Shown here piece by piece: positions 9,748-19,292 of a stretch of 64,000 nucleotides of DNA. Both the position numbers and the translations under genes were made by a program. Source of the stretch: Mariniblastus fucicola (lineage in GTDB: Bacteria; Planctomycetota; Planctomycetia; Pirellulales; Pirellulaceae); contig NZ_CP042912.1 in assembly GCF_008087665.1 (NCBI RefSeq), positions 6,076,001 through 6,140,000 of the forward strand, given 5' to 3'. The first letter of the stretch is position 1; every line of letters begins with the position of its first letter. The notes under the pieces are model-generated. The model did not search any database and was not told the DNA's origin. It was given only the letters and a program-made list of their open reading frames with translations.

Positions 9748-10344
9748 ATTGAACTCTTGTCTGATGAACACCTGAATTAGCCAAACCAACATTTTAGCCA
9801 GGATCACAAACTCATGATGAAAGGCGTCAGGTTTTCGATTGCAAAAAAGCAATTTCGCGTAGGCTGTTTTTCCAGTTTTTTACACGGAATCCGACTAACC
9901 ACTCAAGCCTTGAGACGCAACAAACAATTTCTATCCGTCGCTCGTTTCAGACTGGACTAGCCAATATCTCGTGGACTCCGGATGAAGGCCAAGACAGCCA
10001 ATTTTGCCACTCTTTTGCGTTGACCCAAGAGCTCGTGACAGTGCGACGCTTCCGGGATGTATTTTCACTGGAACGTCGCAGCCTGAATTCGAGCATCTCA
10101 AGTTTTTCTTCGAATTGTCGACGGACGTCCCTCTTCACACACTCCAGTTCCACCACTATCCAAGTTAGGTCCGGACTGCTGGCGCCCCCTTCAATGTGTC
10201 GTCAAAAAGTCCGCCTGACATGTTAGTCGGGCAATCCTTGACGATATTCGCGGCCGGATACTTGACATTGATCAGACGCGGAGTGACTATTGATTTCAGG
10301 CCGAGCCGGAAGTTGACGCCTTTCAATACGAAAATTTGAAATTG
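9748..10344. other. Intergenic region upstream of the metal-efflux genes
   Basis: No convincing gene is present; the short frames at 9947-10226 lack family resemblance and overlap each other on both strands. TTGACA at 10262-10267, with GACTAT 17 bases downstream at 10285-10290, is a weak sigma-70-like promoter candidate facing the small gene at 10345. Confidence 0.4.
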
Positions 10345-10737
10345 ATGAATCAAAACGTTCTATCACCACTATTTGCACTACTGCTATTCGTTGCGCATCT
10401 GAATTGCGTTCTCGAACACCAGCTTGTGTCCACTAGCGCCGATGGAATCGTCGATTCAACTTTAGCCACTTCAGAATCCCATACGCCGTCGCCCGGCGAA
10501 TCCAACAGCTGTGAGCACGGTGGCTGCATCTGCGAAGGTGCGACGCTTGCGGTTGAATTCGAGTTCACCAGCTTTGAAGAAGTCACTTTTGGGTTCGATT
10601 TCCTTAGCGTCTATCTCCTCGTTTCAAGAACGAAACAAACCGGGAACGCCGCGCACCATTTTAGCAAAAAACCGGCTTGCCGTTTGCCGCTGCGCGCTTC
10701 GGATCGCTGCGCCGCCTTGCAAACATTCTTGATCTAG
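10345..10737 (+). CDS. Small exported Cys-containing protein preceding the RND operon
   Basis: The ATG at 10345 (the frame can be extended to 10336) gives 130 residues. A hydrophobic start (VLSPLFALLLFVAHLNCVL) could be a signal peptide or anchor. A central CEHGGCICEGA motif holds three closely spaced cysteines and a His and could bind a soft metal. The C-terminal part is basic and also contains Cys. No known domain is recognised. It sits 133 bases before the periplasmic adaptor gene on the same strand, and small Cys-motif proteins in front of heavy-metal RND genes suggest a periplasmic metal sensor or chaperone; that is inference from context only. Confidence 0.5.
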   Translation: MNQNVLSPLFALLLFVAHLNCVLEHQLVSTSADGIVDSTLATSESHTPSPGESNSCEHGGCICEGATLAVEFEFTSFEEVTFGFDFLSVYLLVSRTKQTGNAAHHFSKKPACRLPLRASDRCAALQTFLI

Positions 10738-10870
10738 CCGACTCACTCTCTCAAGAGTCGATGTTCATTGGTTCTCCGATTGAATTCGTGGCGACCGCTG
10801 CGCATTTGATTGATCCATGTCACGTTTCAGCATTCTGCTGATTTGAAACACCATCTTTCCGAAGTTTCCC

Positions 10871-12364
10871 ATGTCAAATCCTGTCCGCTCAAGTCGTCTC
10901 AATTGGTCTCCTTTTCTTGAACTGCTGCAACGTTTTGGTTCCATCATCACAGTTGCCGCGATCGCCGTATTCGGTTTCTGGGGCGGACACTTCCTGTTGC
11001 CCGGACAAGAACATGCAGACAGTGAAACGGAATCGGCAGAAGCCTTCAGTTCCGTCGAATCAAGCTCGTTGACGCTACCCGAGGCGAAATCTACGGCGGC
11101 AGACCTCAAGACCATGGCGGTCAAGAGCGAGACATTTCAAGCTCACAAAGCAGTTCCTGGAACGATCGTTTATGACGCCACCAAAAAAGTTGAGCTACGT
11201 GCGACGGTCGATTGCGTCGTCAAGGAAACGCTTGTATGCCCGGCCCAGCAAGTCGAGCAAGGTCAGCCAATGCTCCGTTTGACAGGCCCTGCGGTTGGTG
11301 CAGCCCGAAGTGAAATCAGCCAGTGTGAATCGAGCGTCGGCTTGCTCGAAAGTGAATATACGTGGACGCAGGAAACTCATTCGAATATTCGAGAGTTGTT
11401 GTCGTTTCTGGAACAATCGCCATCATCAGAGCAAGCCAGATCACGATTCGAGAACAAAAATCTTGGCGAGCACCGAAACGAAATTCTCTCTGCATACGCC
11501 GAACTTGCATTGGCGAAACAACTTGACGCTCGAACAAACCGCTTGCAGTCTCAAGGCGCGATTTCCGGCAAGGAAGCCGACAAACGGAAAAGCGGTTTGG
11601 ACGTCGCGTCTGCGAAATTTAACTCCATCCGCGAAGAGATGACGTTTCAGACTTCGCAACAGCTAGTGCGTGGCAAAGCGAATCTTGAAGCTGAAAAAAA
11701 ACAGCTGGAAATGTGCCGTGAGAAACTTGCCGCCTTGCTTGGGCCGCAAAATCGTCTGGACGATTCCGCCAAACAAGGTGTCGCCGATTTCGTCGTGACC
11801 GCACCAAGGTCAGGCCAAATCGTGTCGCTGCCGGCAGTCAGCTCATCAAGGTTCGAACCGGGCGAAGTCATGGCGGAGATTGCTGACATCAGTGATGTTT
11901 GGGTTGAAGCTCAAATCAGTCAGCGCGACTGGCATTCGCTAAGGCTGGATAAATTTCAAACACTGTCCGTTCGTGTTCCGGCTTTGCCAAATACCAAATT
12001 CACTGCCGTCGTCAAACACATCGGAACCTCCGTTTCCGAGTCCACGATGGCGATTCCTCTGGTCGCTGAACTTGGCAACCCGGAAGGGCGTTTCCGCCCC
12101 GGCATGTCAGTTTGGGTCGAGCTCCCGACCAGCAATGCGCGAGCGGCAATGGCAGTGCCGGAGGGTGCCGTACAAAGAAACGAATCAGAATCGTTTGTCT
12201 TTGTTCAAACGGGTGAAAGAACGTTTGAAAAACGGGATGTTGTCGTTGGCGAGCAATCGGAAGATCGAATCGAGATCAAATCTGGAATTAACTCAGGCGA
12301 CAAAGTGGTTGTCGAAGGTGCCTTCTTTTTAAAGTCCGAGTTGCTGCTGGCGGAGGAAGAATAA
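10871..12364 (+). CDS. RND efflux periplasmic adaptor (membrane-fusion protein, CusB/CzcB type)
   Basis: The protein has 497 residues, with an N-terminal membrane anchor at about residues 20-46 (ITVAAIAVFGFWGGHFLLPG). A lipoyl/beta-barrel half follows (FQAHKAVPGTIVYDATKKVE), then a long alpha-helical hairpin rich in Glu, Lys and Gln, then the second lipoyl half (VTAPRSGQIVSLPAV) and a beta-barrel/membrane-proximal domain ending GDKVVVEGAFFLKSELL. This order is that of HlyD-type adaptors of heavy-metal pumps. It links the inner-membrane pump to an outer-membrane channel. The pump gene follows 54 bases later, so the two form an operon. No His-rich metal-binding extension is seen, so the metal is uncertain. 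Confidence 0.9.
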   Translation: MSNPVRSSRLNWSPFLELLQRFGSIITVAAIAVFGFWGGHFLLPGQEHADSETESAEAFSSVESSSLTLPEAKSTAADLKTMAVKSETFQAHKAVPGTIVYDATKKVELRATVDCVVKETLVCPAQQVEQGQPMLRLTGPAVGAARSEISQCESSVGLLESEYTWTQETHSNIRELLSFLEQSPSSEQARSRFENKNLGEHRNEILSAYAELALAKQLDARTNRLQSQGAISGKEADKRKSGLDVASAKFNSIREEMTFQTSQQLVRGKANLEAEKKQLEMCREKLAALLGPQNRLDDSAKQGVADFVVTAPRSGQIVSLPAVSSSRFEPGEVMAEIADISDVWVEAQISQRDWHSLRLDKFQTLSVRVPALPNTKFTAVVKHIGTSVSESTMAIPLVAELGNPEGRFRPGMSVWVELPTSNARAAMAVPEGAVQRNESESFVFVQTGERTFEKRDVVVGEQSEDRIEIKSGINSGDKVVVEGAFFLKSELLLAEEE

Positions 12365-12418
12365 CCCCTTCGCGCAGCTCGCTTGTTCAGGCCAATTTGA
12401 CATCAAACGAAAAACATC

Positions 12419-15400
12419 ATGCTCACCAAACTAATCGAGTTTTCACTCAACAACCGCTTCCTGATTATCATCGGCGTTCTGCTGGTGGCAGGCTTGGGCG
12501 TGTACAACGCGTTACAAATACCGATCGACGCCGTTCCCGACATGACCAACACGCAAGTCCAAATCCTGACCGATGCGGGTTCGCTTTCGCCAATCGAAGT
12601 CGAACAATACGTTTCCTACCCTGTCGAAGCAACCATGGCAGGGCTGCCAGACGTCATCGAGATCCGAAGCATTTCAAAACTGGGACTGTCCGTCGTCACC
12701 GTCGTCTTCGAAGAGAAAACGGATCTCTTCCACGCACGAAACCTGATCAACGAACGCCTGGCCGACGCGAAATCTCGAATTGGCGGATACGGCGACCCGC
12801 AGATCGGCACGCTCACCACCGCTCTTGGTGAAATCCTTCAGTTTGAAGTTCGTGGCGAAGACTACTCGCCGATGGAACTGCGCACAGTACTCGAATGGCA
12901 AGTCGCTCCACGCTTGCGTGACACTCCCGGCGTGACGGAAATCAATTCGATGGGAGGCTTCTACAAAACGTTTGAAGTCCAGGTCAATCCAGAGGAACTG
13001 ACCAGTTATGAACTCACGATTGGCGACGTCACCACGGCTTTAAGAAACAACAACATGACTGCTGGCGGAGGATATATCGTTCACCACGGCGAGCAGCGGT
13101 TTGTTCGAGGCGAAGCCATGTTAAAGACCGTCGAAGACATTGCCAACGTCGTGGTGAAGACTCGTTCTGGCGGATTGCCGATTCTGATCCGCGACATTGG
13201 AGCCGTTGAACTGGTTCCATTGACGCGTCAGGGCGTGGTGACACGCGATGGTCGCGGAGAAATCGTGACCGGCATGGTGATGATGTTGCGAGGAGAAAAC
13301 TCGAGAACGGTGGTCGAAGCTGCGAAAGAGAAACTGGCTGAGATCGAACTCTCGATGCCACCGGGTGTGAAGCTCGACATCATCTACGATCGCTCTGAAC
13401 TGATAAACCGCACTTTGCACACCGTACTGAAAAACCTGCTCGAAGGCGGCACACTTGTAATTGTCATTTTGTTCCTGATGCTGGGAAACTTCCGGGCCGG
13501 CCTGATTGTGGCGCTCGCGATTCCGCTTTCAATGCTATTTGCGTCGAACTTCATGATGTTTGCGGCAATCAGTGCCAGCCTGATGAGTCTCGGAGCAATC
13601 GACTTTGGATTGATCGTCGACAGTAGCGTCATCATGATCGAAAACTGTATTCGCCGGTTATCGGAACGATCGCATGATCTTCCCGAAGGCCAGTTTCTTT
13701 CACCTGTCCAGCGAATGCAAACAATCAAAGACGCGGCGATCGAAGTTCGCAAGCCGACGATGTTCGGTGAACTGATTATCGCGGTCGTCTACTTGCCCAT
13801 TCTTTTTTTGGAAGGAACCGAAGGCAAACTGTTTAAGCCGATGGCGTTGACGGTTCTTTTTGCACTTGGCGGTTCACTCATTCTTTCTCTGACACTAATG
13901 CCCGTTTTGGCTTACATCGGATTGCCCAAACGAATGGAAGAGAAGGACGTCTTTTTGATTCGAATCATCAAGAAAGCTTACCGCCCGATCGTGAAACTCG
14001 CGGTGAAAACTCCCGCGGTAACGTTTGGCATCGCCCTCGCGGTTCTCACGTGTAGCATTCCACTTGGCCAACACCTGGGGGCTGAATTCATGCCGCGACT
14101 GGAAGAAGGTGACTTGTTGGTAGAAGCGTCCCGATTGCCAAGTGCTTCATTGGAAGACGCTGTTCCTCGTTCAACAGAAATTGAAAACGTCATTGGAAAG
14201 TTTCCTGAAGTTAAAACGGTCTTTTGCAAAACCGGTCGACCGGAAATCGCCAACGATGTCATGGGCGTGCACCAAACCGACGTATGGGTGATGCTTAAAC
14301 CTGTCTCACATTGGCCGGAACCGAAAACACGCGACGAATTAATCGAAGCGTTGTCCGTCGAGCTGAACGAGAACGTTCCCGGCGTTGCGTTCGGGTTTAC
14401 GCAGCCGATTGAAATGCGAGTCGACGAATTGGTTGCTGGCGTCAAAGCCGATGTCGCGTTACTGCTCTACGGCGACGACATGCAGATACTGGGCGAAAAA
14501 GGACGCGAGATAGAAACTCTCCTGAGGACAATTGACGGCGCGGTTGACGTTAAAGCGGACTATCAAGCGAACATACCGACGCTCGCCGTTAGCACAAATC
14601 CGGAACAGTTAGCTCGTTACGGAATTCCCGCTTCTGAAGTGATGGCCGCCGTTGAGGCCGTCGGTGGAACTCCAGTCGGGAAAATCTACGAAGGCCGTGC
14701 TCGATTTCCGATCATGGTCAGGCTTCCGGAAGCGTGGCGCCAAGACGCCACGTTGCTGCAACAGGTACCGGTCAAACAGGTTGCCGGCCATCCAATTACA
14801 TTGGGCATGTTAGCTGATATCCAATTGGAAGAATCGCCTCCAGGAATCGAGCACGAAGCGGGCCGACGCCGCACGTTCGTGAGCGTCAATGTCCGCGGAC
14901 GCGACGTGGCAAGCTTTGTCCAGGAAGCAAAGCGCCGCGTTCAGGCAGAAATCAGTTTGCCTGCCGGTTATGCGATTGAATGGGGCGGCGACTTCGAGAA
15001 CCTTCAGTCAGCGAGCTTGCGGTTGGCCATCATTACCCCCGTCGTGCTACTGCTAATTTGGATCTTGCTTTACAGCACATTCAGTTCGATGCGTTTGGCG
15101 CTACTGATCTTTCTGGCTGTCCCGATCGCTGCTTCCGGTGGCGTGATTGCTCTGTGGTGGCGTAAAATGCCATTTAGCATTTCAGCAGGAGTCGGTTTTA
15201 TCGCACTGTTTGGCGTTGCTGTTCTCAACGGACTTGTGTGGGTCAGCGCCGCAGAAGCCAATCGCAAAAACGGGCTTTCGGCAAAAGACGCCGCACTTGA
15301 TGCGGCAGAAAATCGCCTACGTCCGGTTTTGATGACGGCTTTGGTCGCCAGCTTCGGTTTCCTCCCAATGGCACTCAGCACAACCGCCGGCGCGGAGATC

Positions 15401-15511
15401 CAGCGCCCTCTCGCGACTGTTGTGATTGGCGGGCTAATTACTTCGACGCTACTTACGGCAGTTGTTGTTCCGGCCATCTATCCCTGGTTTGCGGGTGCAG
15501 CTCGCGAATAA
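12419..15511 (+). CDS. Heavy-metal RND efflux pump, CusA/CzcA family
   Basis: The 1030-residue length is typical for the HAE/HME pumps. It starts with the cytoplasmic-to-TM1 segment LIEFSLNNRFLIIIGVLLV and contains QIPIDAVPDMTNTQVQILT, a CusA/CzcA hallmark. The TM4 proton-relay motif DFGLIVDSSVIMIEN supplies Asp395, Asp401 and Glu408, matching the D-D-E set of CzcA. Two large periplasmic loops and twelve hydrophobic segments fit the RND fold. It exports divalent or monovalent metal cations using the proton gradient, together with the adaptor upstream. No outer-membrane channel gene lies nearby, so that partner must be encoded elsewhere. A stem-loop follows the stop. Confidence 0.94.
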   Translation: MLTKLIEFSLNNRFLIIIGVLLVAGLGVYNALQIPIDAVPDMTNTQVQILTDAGSLSPIEVEQYVSYPVEATMAGLPDVIEIRSISKLGLSVVTVVFEEKTDLFHARNLINERLADAKSRIGGYGDPQIGTLTTALGEILQFEVRGEDYSPMELRTVLEWQVAPRLRDTPGVTEINSMGGFYKTFEVQVNPEELTSYELTIGDVTTALRNNNMTAGGGYIVHHGEQRFVRGEAMLKTVEDIANVVVKTRSGGLPILIRDIGAVELVPLTRQGVVTRDGRGEIVTGMVMMLRGENSRTVVEAAKEKLAEIELSMPPGVKLDIIYDRSELINRTLHTVLKNLLEGGTLVIVILFLMLGNFRAGLIVALAIPLSMLFASNFMMFAAISASLMSLGAIDFGLIVDSSVIMIENCIRRLSERSHDLPEGQFLSPVQRMQTIKDAAIEVRKPTMFGELIIAVVYLPILFLEGTEGKLFKPMALTVLFALGGSLILSLTLMPVLAYIGLPKRMEEKDVFLIRIIKKAYRPIVKLAVKTPAVTFGIALAVLTCSIPLGQHLGAEFMPRLEEGDLLVEASRLPSASLEDAVPRSTEIENVIGKFPEVKTVFCKTGRPEIANDVMGVHQTDVWVMLKPVSHWPEPKTRDELIEALSVELNENVPGVAFGFTQPIEMRVDELVAGVKADVALLLYGDDMQILGEKGREIETLLRTIDGAVDVKADYQANIPTLAVSTNPEQLARYGIPASEVMAAVEAVGGTPVGKIYEGRARFPIMVRLPEAWRQDATLLQQVPVKQVAGHPITLGMLADIQLEESPPGIEHEAGRRRTFVSVNVRGRDVASFVQEAKRRVQAEISLPAGYAIEWGGDFENLQSASLRLAIITPVVLLLIWILLYSTFSSMRLALLIFLAVPIAASGGVIALWWRKMPFSISAGVGFIALFGVAVLNGLVWVSAAEANRKNGLSAKDAALDAAENRLRPVLMTALVASFGFLPMALSTTAGAEIQRPLATVVIGGLITSTLLTAVVVPAIYPWFAGAARE

Positions 15512-15524
15512 AGTCTTGTGGAAA

Positions 15525-15552
15525 CGAGGATCAGGCGTCTCATTGATCCTCG
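15525..15552 (+). terminator. Stem-loop after the RND pump gene
   Basis: CGAGGATCA and TGATCCTCG form a perfect 9-base-pair stem with a 10-base loop, starting 14 bases after the pump stop codon. No T-tract follows, so this is a candidate terminator or transcript end in a convergent intergenic gap. Confidence 0.55.
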
Positions 15553-15665
15553 CTCACAGGGTTGTTGACGGAGGTTGCCCAAGTCAAGTTCGTGGACCGA
15601 CGGCGGATTTCGCGAGCCTAAATCTACGAAATGTCACCATCTGCGCGTCCTGAACAGCGACCGCC

Positions 15666-16943
15666 CTAGCTGCGAGCCGCTGAGACTTCCAGTGCATCGT
15701 CATTTTTCGAAACACGATCTTCAACGCGTAGCGAATCGGCGAAAGTGAGCGTTCGATACGGGAAAGGGATCTCGATGTTGGCATTGTCCAAAGCGGATTT
15801 AATTGCGGCAATCACTTCATCGCGGCTTTTGCGGATCTCAAGCGGTGCTGCGCCTGTCCACCAGGCGACTTCAAAGTTGATGCTCGAATCGGCAAACTCG
15901 CTGGCGAACACCTCGACTGATTTTGGTCCGCTTATCGACTCGCAATCCGCAACCGCATTGCGAATCACCTCGCGAGACCTGTCGACATCTTCTCCATAGC
16001 CAACCCCACAGTTAATTCGGACACGACGCTTGGGACGGTTGGTCAGGACTTCAACATTTGATTTGAAGAGCTGGCCGTTAGGTATGACTACCAATTCCCC
16101 GTCGGTGCGGCGGAGCATCGTATTTCGAATCGTGATCTCCTCAACTTTCCCGACCACGTCTCCGTTCTGGATGAAGTCACCTTTCTCAATTGGGTAGCGC
16201 CACAAGATCAACACGCCGGCGAAGAAGTTTTCAAAAATGTCCTTGAACGCGAAACCGATGGCAACTGATCCGAGCCCCAGTACCGCCAGCGCTCGTGCCG
16301 GCGTCATTCCGGGAAAGACGACGACTGTGGCGATCAGAAAGCCAACTACCCAGATCGAAATCGAAGCAAGTTGTTTGATCAGGTCGCGAAGGCTGGCGCG
16401 AATCGTTTCACGATTCTCCAGAACACGCGAAAACACAAACGCAAACAGTCTTGAGACGATCCATGTCAGCGCGATCACGACGATGCCGGCGATGATAAAC
16501 GGCACGCGAAGCAAAAAGTCGCGATAGAGTTTGTCCAAGCTCTTGCCAACGACACTCATGGACTGCCCGAAATCAATTCTGGATTTGACTTCAAGGTTGT
16601 TGCTGACACCGATCACATCGGTAGTCCGCGAGGCGATTTCTGTTGCCCAGTCACTGTTTTCGTCGCTGATTGCGAAACCATTGATATTTACGAACCCGTT
16701 CTGCGAGGTCACTTCGACTTCTTCGAACCAACCTGAAGATTCAAGTATCCCTTGAAGCCGTTGTACGATTTTGGAGTCATCTGCCACATCTTCTACCGCG
16801 ACGGTGTTGGGAGTAGTGGCAACTGCATCATTTGATTCCTCCGATCCGCCTGATCCGTCATCCTGAGCGATCGACGCATTGGCCATCATCATGGACAGCA
16901 GTATCACAAGCGTCATTTGGAACATGATGTTTCTTGGTCGCAT
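15666..16943 (-). CDS. Mechanosensitive channel (MscS family) with N-terminal BON domain
   Basis: A signal peptide (ending NASIAQ) is followed by a BON-like domain at about residues 55-120 (IVQRLQGILESSGWFEEVEV, then VNINGFAISDENSDWATEIA and VIGVSNNLEVKS). Three hydrophobic segments follow (VPFIIAGIVVIALTWIVSRL; ISIWVVGFLIATVVVF; ALAVLGLGSVAIGFAFKDIF), the last being the Ala/Gly-rich pore helix TM3 of MscS. The cytoplasmic beta domain has the signature RYPIEKGDFIQNGDVVGKVE. MscS channels release solutes on hypo-osmotic shock. BON domains bind phospholipids, and their fusion to MscS places this domain on the periplasmic side. The gene converges on the RND operon. Confidence 0.92.
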   Translation of the reverse strand: MRPRNIMFQMTLVILLSMMMANASIAQDDGSGGSEESNDAVATTPNTVAVEDVADDSKIVQRLQGILESSGWFEEVEVTSQNGFVNINGFAISDENSDWATEIASRTTDVIGVSNNLEVKSRIDFGQSMSVVGKSLDKLYRDFLLRVPFIIAGIVVIALTWIVSRLFAFVFSRVLENRETIRASLRDLIKQLASISIWVVGFLIATVVVFPGMTPARALAVLGLGSVAIGFAFKDIFENFFAGVLILWRYPIEKGDFIQNGDVVGKVEEITIRNTMLRRTDGELVVIPNGQLFKSNVEVLTNRPKRRVRINCGVGYGEDVDRSREVIRNAVADCESISGPKSVEVFASEFADSSINFEVAWWTGAAPLEIRKSRDEVIAAIKSALDNANIEIPFPYRTLTFADSLRVEDRVSKNDDALEVSAARS

Positions 16944-17346
16944 GGTGAGTTCTGCTTTGAATAGAGAGTTGATCTGGTGAGTCAGGCCTCTGCCTTCGGA
17001 CGGCTTCGGCGGTCATTGCAATCGGCTTGGTGGGGATCACCCACACCCAAAAAGCATTTACTGTGCCGTATTGAAAACCAATGAAATCATGAGTCCAATT
17101 CATCAATCGGTGATGTGAAAGAGACCGGAATGGTTGCTTCTCAACCAGCGTTTGCGCACAGCGGCCGTGTTTAGCGAGTTTTTGAGCCTATGCCCTGCCG
17201 CGAGCCTTCGCCATTTTACGGCGATGCTCATTGCGAATCGTGCCGCGGCAAGTCGAGCAAAGCAGTCGCGACCGATTGCAAAGACGTTCGACTGGTCGGT
17301 CGATGCCTTTGCCAAAAATAGATCCAGGAACAAGAACAGGAACCCA
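16944..17346. other. Divergent intergenic region between MscS and PAP2-like genes
   Basis: The plus-strand frame continues upstream to 17134, but the extension is Arg-rich with no domain, so I treat it as noncoding. No other element is seen. Confidence 0.4.
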
Positions 17347-17991
17347 ATGCAGCAGCAAAAGCGAAGAATCATTCTAGCGTCAATCTTCCTTGCGATCGGT
17401 ATCGCTGGCGGCGCCGCCAGTGTTGTGTCACAAGGCCCGCTACCGGCAGATATTGCGATTACGAGGTTTCTGCAATCTACCCTGGGTTCGGAGCCATCGT
17501 GGGCAGGTCCGATCACTCAGAGCGCCAAGCCCCCGACCGTGTGGTTGCTGCTGGTTGGCGGACTGGGACTCGTATGGATCCGAACCGGTTGGCGTGGCCC
17601 GGTCGCCGTGCTAACGGCGTTCCTTTCCATCAAGCTGGTGGACTTCATCCTGCGGGCATCGGTTCACACGCCGAAGCCAATCGCTGACCTCGTTGCCGTC
17701 GCGTCGCCAAGTGAATCATCCGGCTTTCCATCTACTTTCGGATTGGTCTACGGGGCTGTCTTTGGCTGCATCGTTTTCGCCAGATCAAGCGACGATTGGA
17801 AATCGACCGCGGCCCTGGTCACTTCGATTGGCATGATCCTGATCGGAGCCATCTCAAGAATCGTACTCGGCGGCCACTGGACCAGCCAAATGGTTGCCAG
17901 CCTGTGCCTGGCGTTCGCGATCGTTCTTGTGGTTTACTTCGGTTTGGAACACAAACGCGAGACATCATCGCTGCTGACTGCTGAAGATTAA
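17347..17991 (+). CDS. PAP2-like membrane protein with degenerate active site
   Basis: The ATG at 17347 is chosen because AGGAA precedes it and the first membrane helix (IILASIFLAIGIAGGAASVV) begins right after; the frame itself extends to 17134. The 214-residue product has about six membrane segments and the layout of a PAP2 phosphatase. Motif 1 is KLVDFILRASVHTPKP, motif 2 is SSGFPSTF and motif 3 is SRIVLGGHWTSQM. The His of motif 3 is present, but the His of the PSGH motif is replaced (PSTF) and the final Asp is Gln. It may be an inactive or altered family member. Lipid phosphate would be the expected substrate if it is active. Confidence 0.7.
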   Translation: MQQQKRRIILASIFLAIGIAGGAASVVSQGPLPADIAITRFLQSTLGSEPSWAGPITQSAKPPTVWLLLVGGLGLVWIRTGWRGPVAVLTAFLSIKLVDFILRASVHTPKPIADLVAVASPSESSGFPSTFGLVYGAVFGCIVFARSSDDWKSTAALVTSIGMILIGAISRIVLGGHWTSQMVASLCLAFAIVLVVYFGLEHKRETSSLLTAED

Positions 17992-18036
17992 ACCTGGACA
18001 TCCCACCAACGCATCGAAGCTACCATTGCGGGATTC

Positions 18037-18894
18037 TCACTCTGTTCGCCGTGGCGTTGCCGCAACTTGTTTCCACGTGAACCAGACAGCAGGTACAACA
18101 ACGAGCAGCCCGGCAAGCGTTGCGAGCAAGAACCCTGTTGGTGTCACAAGCTGGAACCGCGCAAATCCACTAGCGGTTTGATAGACGGCAAACGCGATCT
18201 GCAAACCAAATGAAGCGGCAACGCAGTAGATTGCAACTTTGATGTGCGCGTGCTGAATTTTGAATTGTCTTAGCAACCAAACGATCGCCGGCAGAATCTG
18301 CAACGCATGAATCGCGACGCCGTGAGGGAACTTTGCGACTCCATTTTCGCCGACAGTTTCTGGCGGCAGATTCGCGGCGACTTTTTGGTATCCAAAAGAT
18401 GAAATGACGAATCCGATCAGGCACGACACGACAAGCAACAACATGCCTGACCTAGCCGCGACGACGTAGTCAGATTCCATACGAATCTTACCGAGGCACC
18501 TGACAAAGAAGTAAACGATGCCTGCAAACGCAATACAAATCAAAATCACCATCGCCATATCGACGCGGGAATCGAAGGCGGAATCCCGATTGAAATGAGA
18601 AGCAACGCCTCGCCACTGTTGCATTGTGATTAGGCCCACTTCGATAACGAGCGATATCGACGTTAGCCATCCGACGACGCGATCCAGCAAATTACGTACT
18701 AAATGATCTGTCACCCAACCAAGCGAACACAGGGTCATACCGGTCGAGATACCAAAGAGAATTGGCTTCCGCCACGAAATGCTGCCTTCCCAACCACCGC
18801 CGCTGATCAGCCAAACGGGAACATGCAACAGTCCCAACAGAATGAGTAGAAACCCTGAATACCAAAGCAACTTTGACAAATAGTTCTTTGACAT
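18037..18894 (-). CDS. Polytopic membrane protein of unknown function
   Basis: The ATG at 18894 (MSKNYLSKLLWYSGFLL) places the first helix at the N-terminus; a longer frame begins at 18963 with a basic stretch. The 285 residues contain about seven hydrophobic segments, including LLILLGLLHVPVWLI, MAMVILICIAFAGIVYFFV and GFLLATLAGLLVVVPAVW. HVPVW and SWRKPILFG in the first loop are distinctive, but I do not recognise a characterised family. It has no evident operon partner; the PAP2-like gene converges on it. Confidence 0.7.
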   Translation of the reverse strand: MSKNYLSKLLWYSGFLLILLGLLHVPVWLISGGGWEGSISWRKPILFGISTGMTLCSLGWVTDHLVRNLLDRVVGWLTSISLVIEVGLITMQQWRGVASHFNRDSAFDSRVDMAMVILICIAFAGIVYFFVRCLGKIRMESDYVVAARSGMLLLVVSCLIGFVISSFGYQKVAANLPPETVGENGVAKFPHGVAIHALQILPAIVWLLRQFKIQHAHIKVAIYCVAASFGLQIAFAVYQTASGFARFQLVTPTGFLLATLAGLLVVVPAVWFTWKQVAATPRRTE

Positions 18895-19133
18895 AAGAGT
18901 GCAGTTTACTTCATCGCCGCTGTAGTGAGGCAGTCGACGCCGACGCCATTTCGATTGCTTCACGGAGAACCGTTAAAATACTCTCCGCGCAACTACGCCC
19001 CGTGCCAGTGGAAGCAGAACTGCGATTGCAATTGTCCACAACCAAAACTTGGCGCTGAAGTCCTCAATTGAAACCGTTGCAATGGGCACGCGAACAGGTG
19101 AACTACGGTCCTGCACAACAAGAAACGCGGTGA

Positions 19134-19292
19134 CTACTCTTTGCAGAGTGCTTTCGGCTTGCAAAGGGCTTTCTTCGAACACGCGAGCCGATCACATTTC
19201 TTGCACTGATACGTCGCGATATCCTCAAAGCGTTCGAGGTTGCGCTTCTTGCACTTTTTCTTCTTGCACTTCTGCTTGCAAAGAGTCTTCAT
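19134..19292 (-). CDS. Small Cys/Lys-rich protein (52 residues)
   Basis: The ATG at 19292 gives MKTLCKQKCKKKKCKKRN at the start, then ERFEDIATYQCKKCDRLACS, and finally a CKPKALCK tail. Nine Cys and about eighteen Lys occur in 52 residues. The YQCKKC-x5-C-x5-C arrangement resembles very small zinc-ribbon-like proteins seen in several phyla, in which CKKC is followed by a basic LCKP tail. The non-random composition and spacing argue that this is a real gene although it is very short and has only a weak ribosome-binding site (GGCGAG). Metal or nucleic-acid binding is a guess. No operon partner is clear. Confidence 0.55.
   Translation of the reverse strand: MKTLCKQKCKKKKCKKRNLERFEDIATYQCKKCDRLACSKKALCKPKALCKE

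Noticed and set aside
18973-19182. Minus-strand frame ending in a hydrophobic stretch
   Set aside because: Overlaps the Cys/Lys-rich gene, has only a GTG start and no ribosome-binding site; a membrane remnant cannot be excluded.
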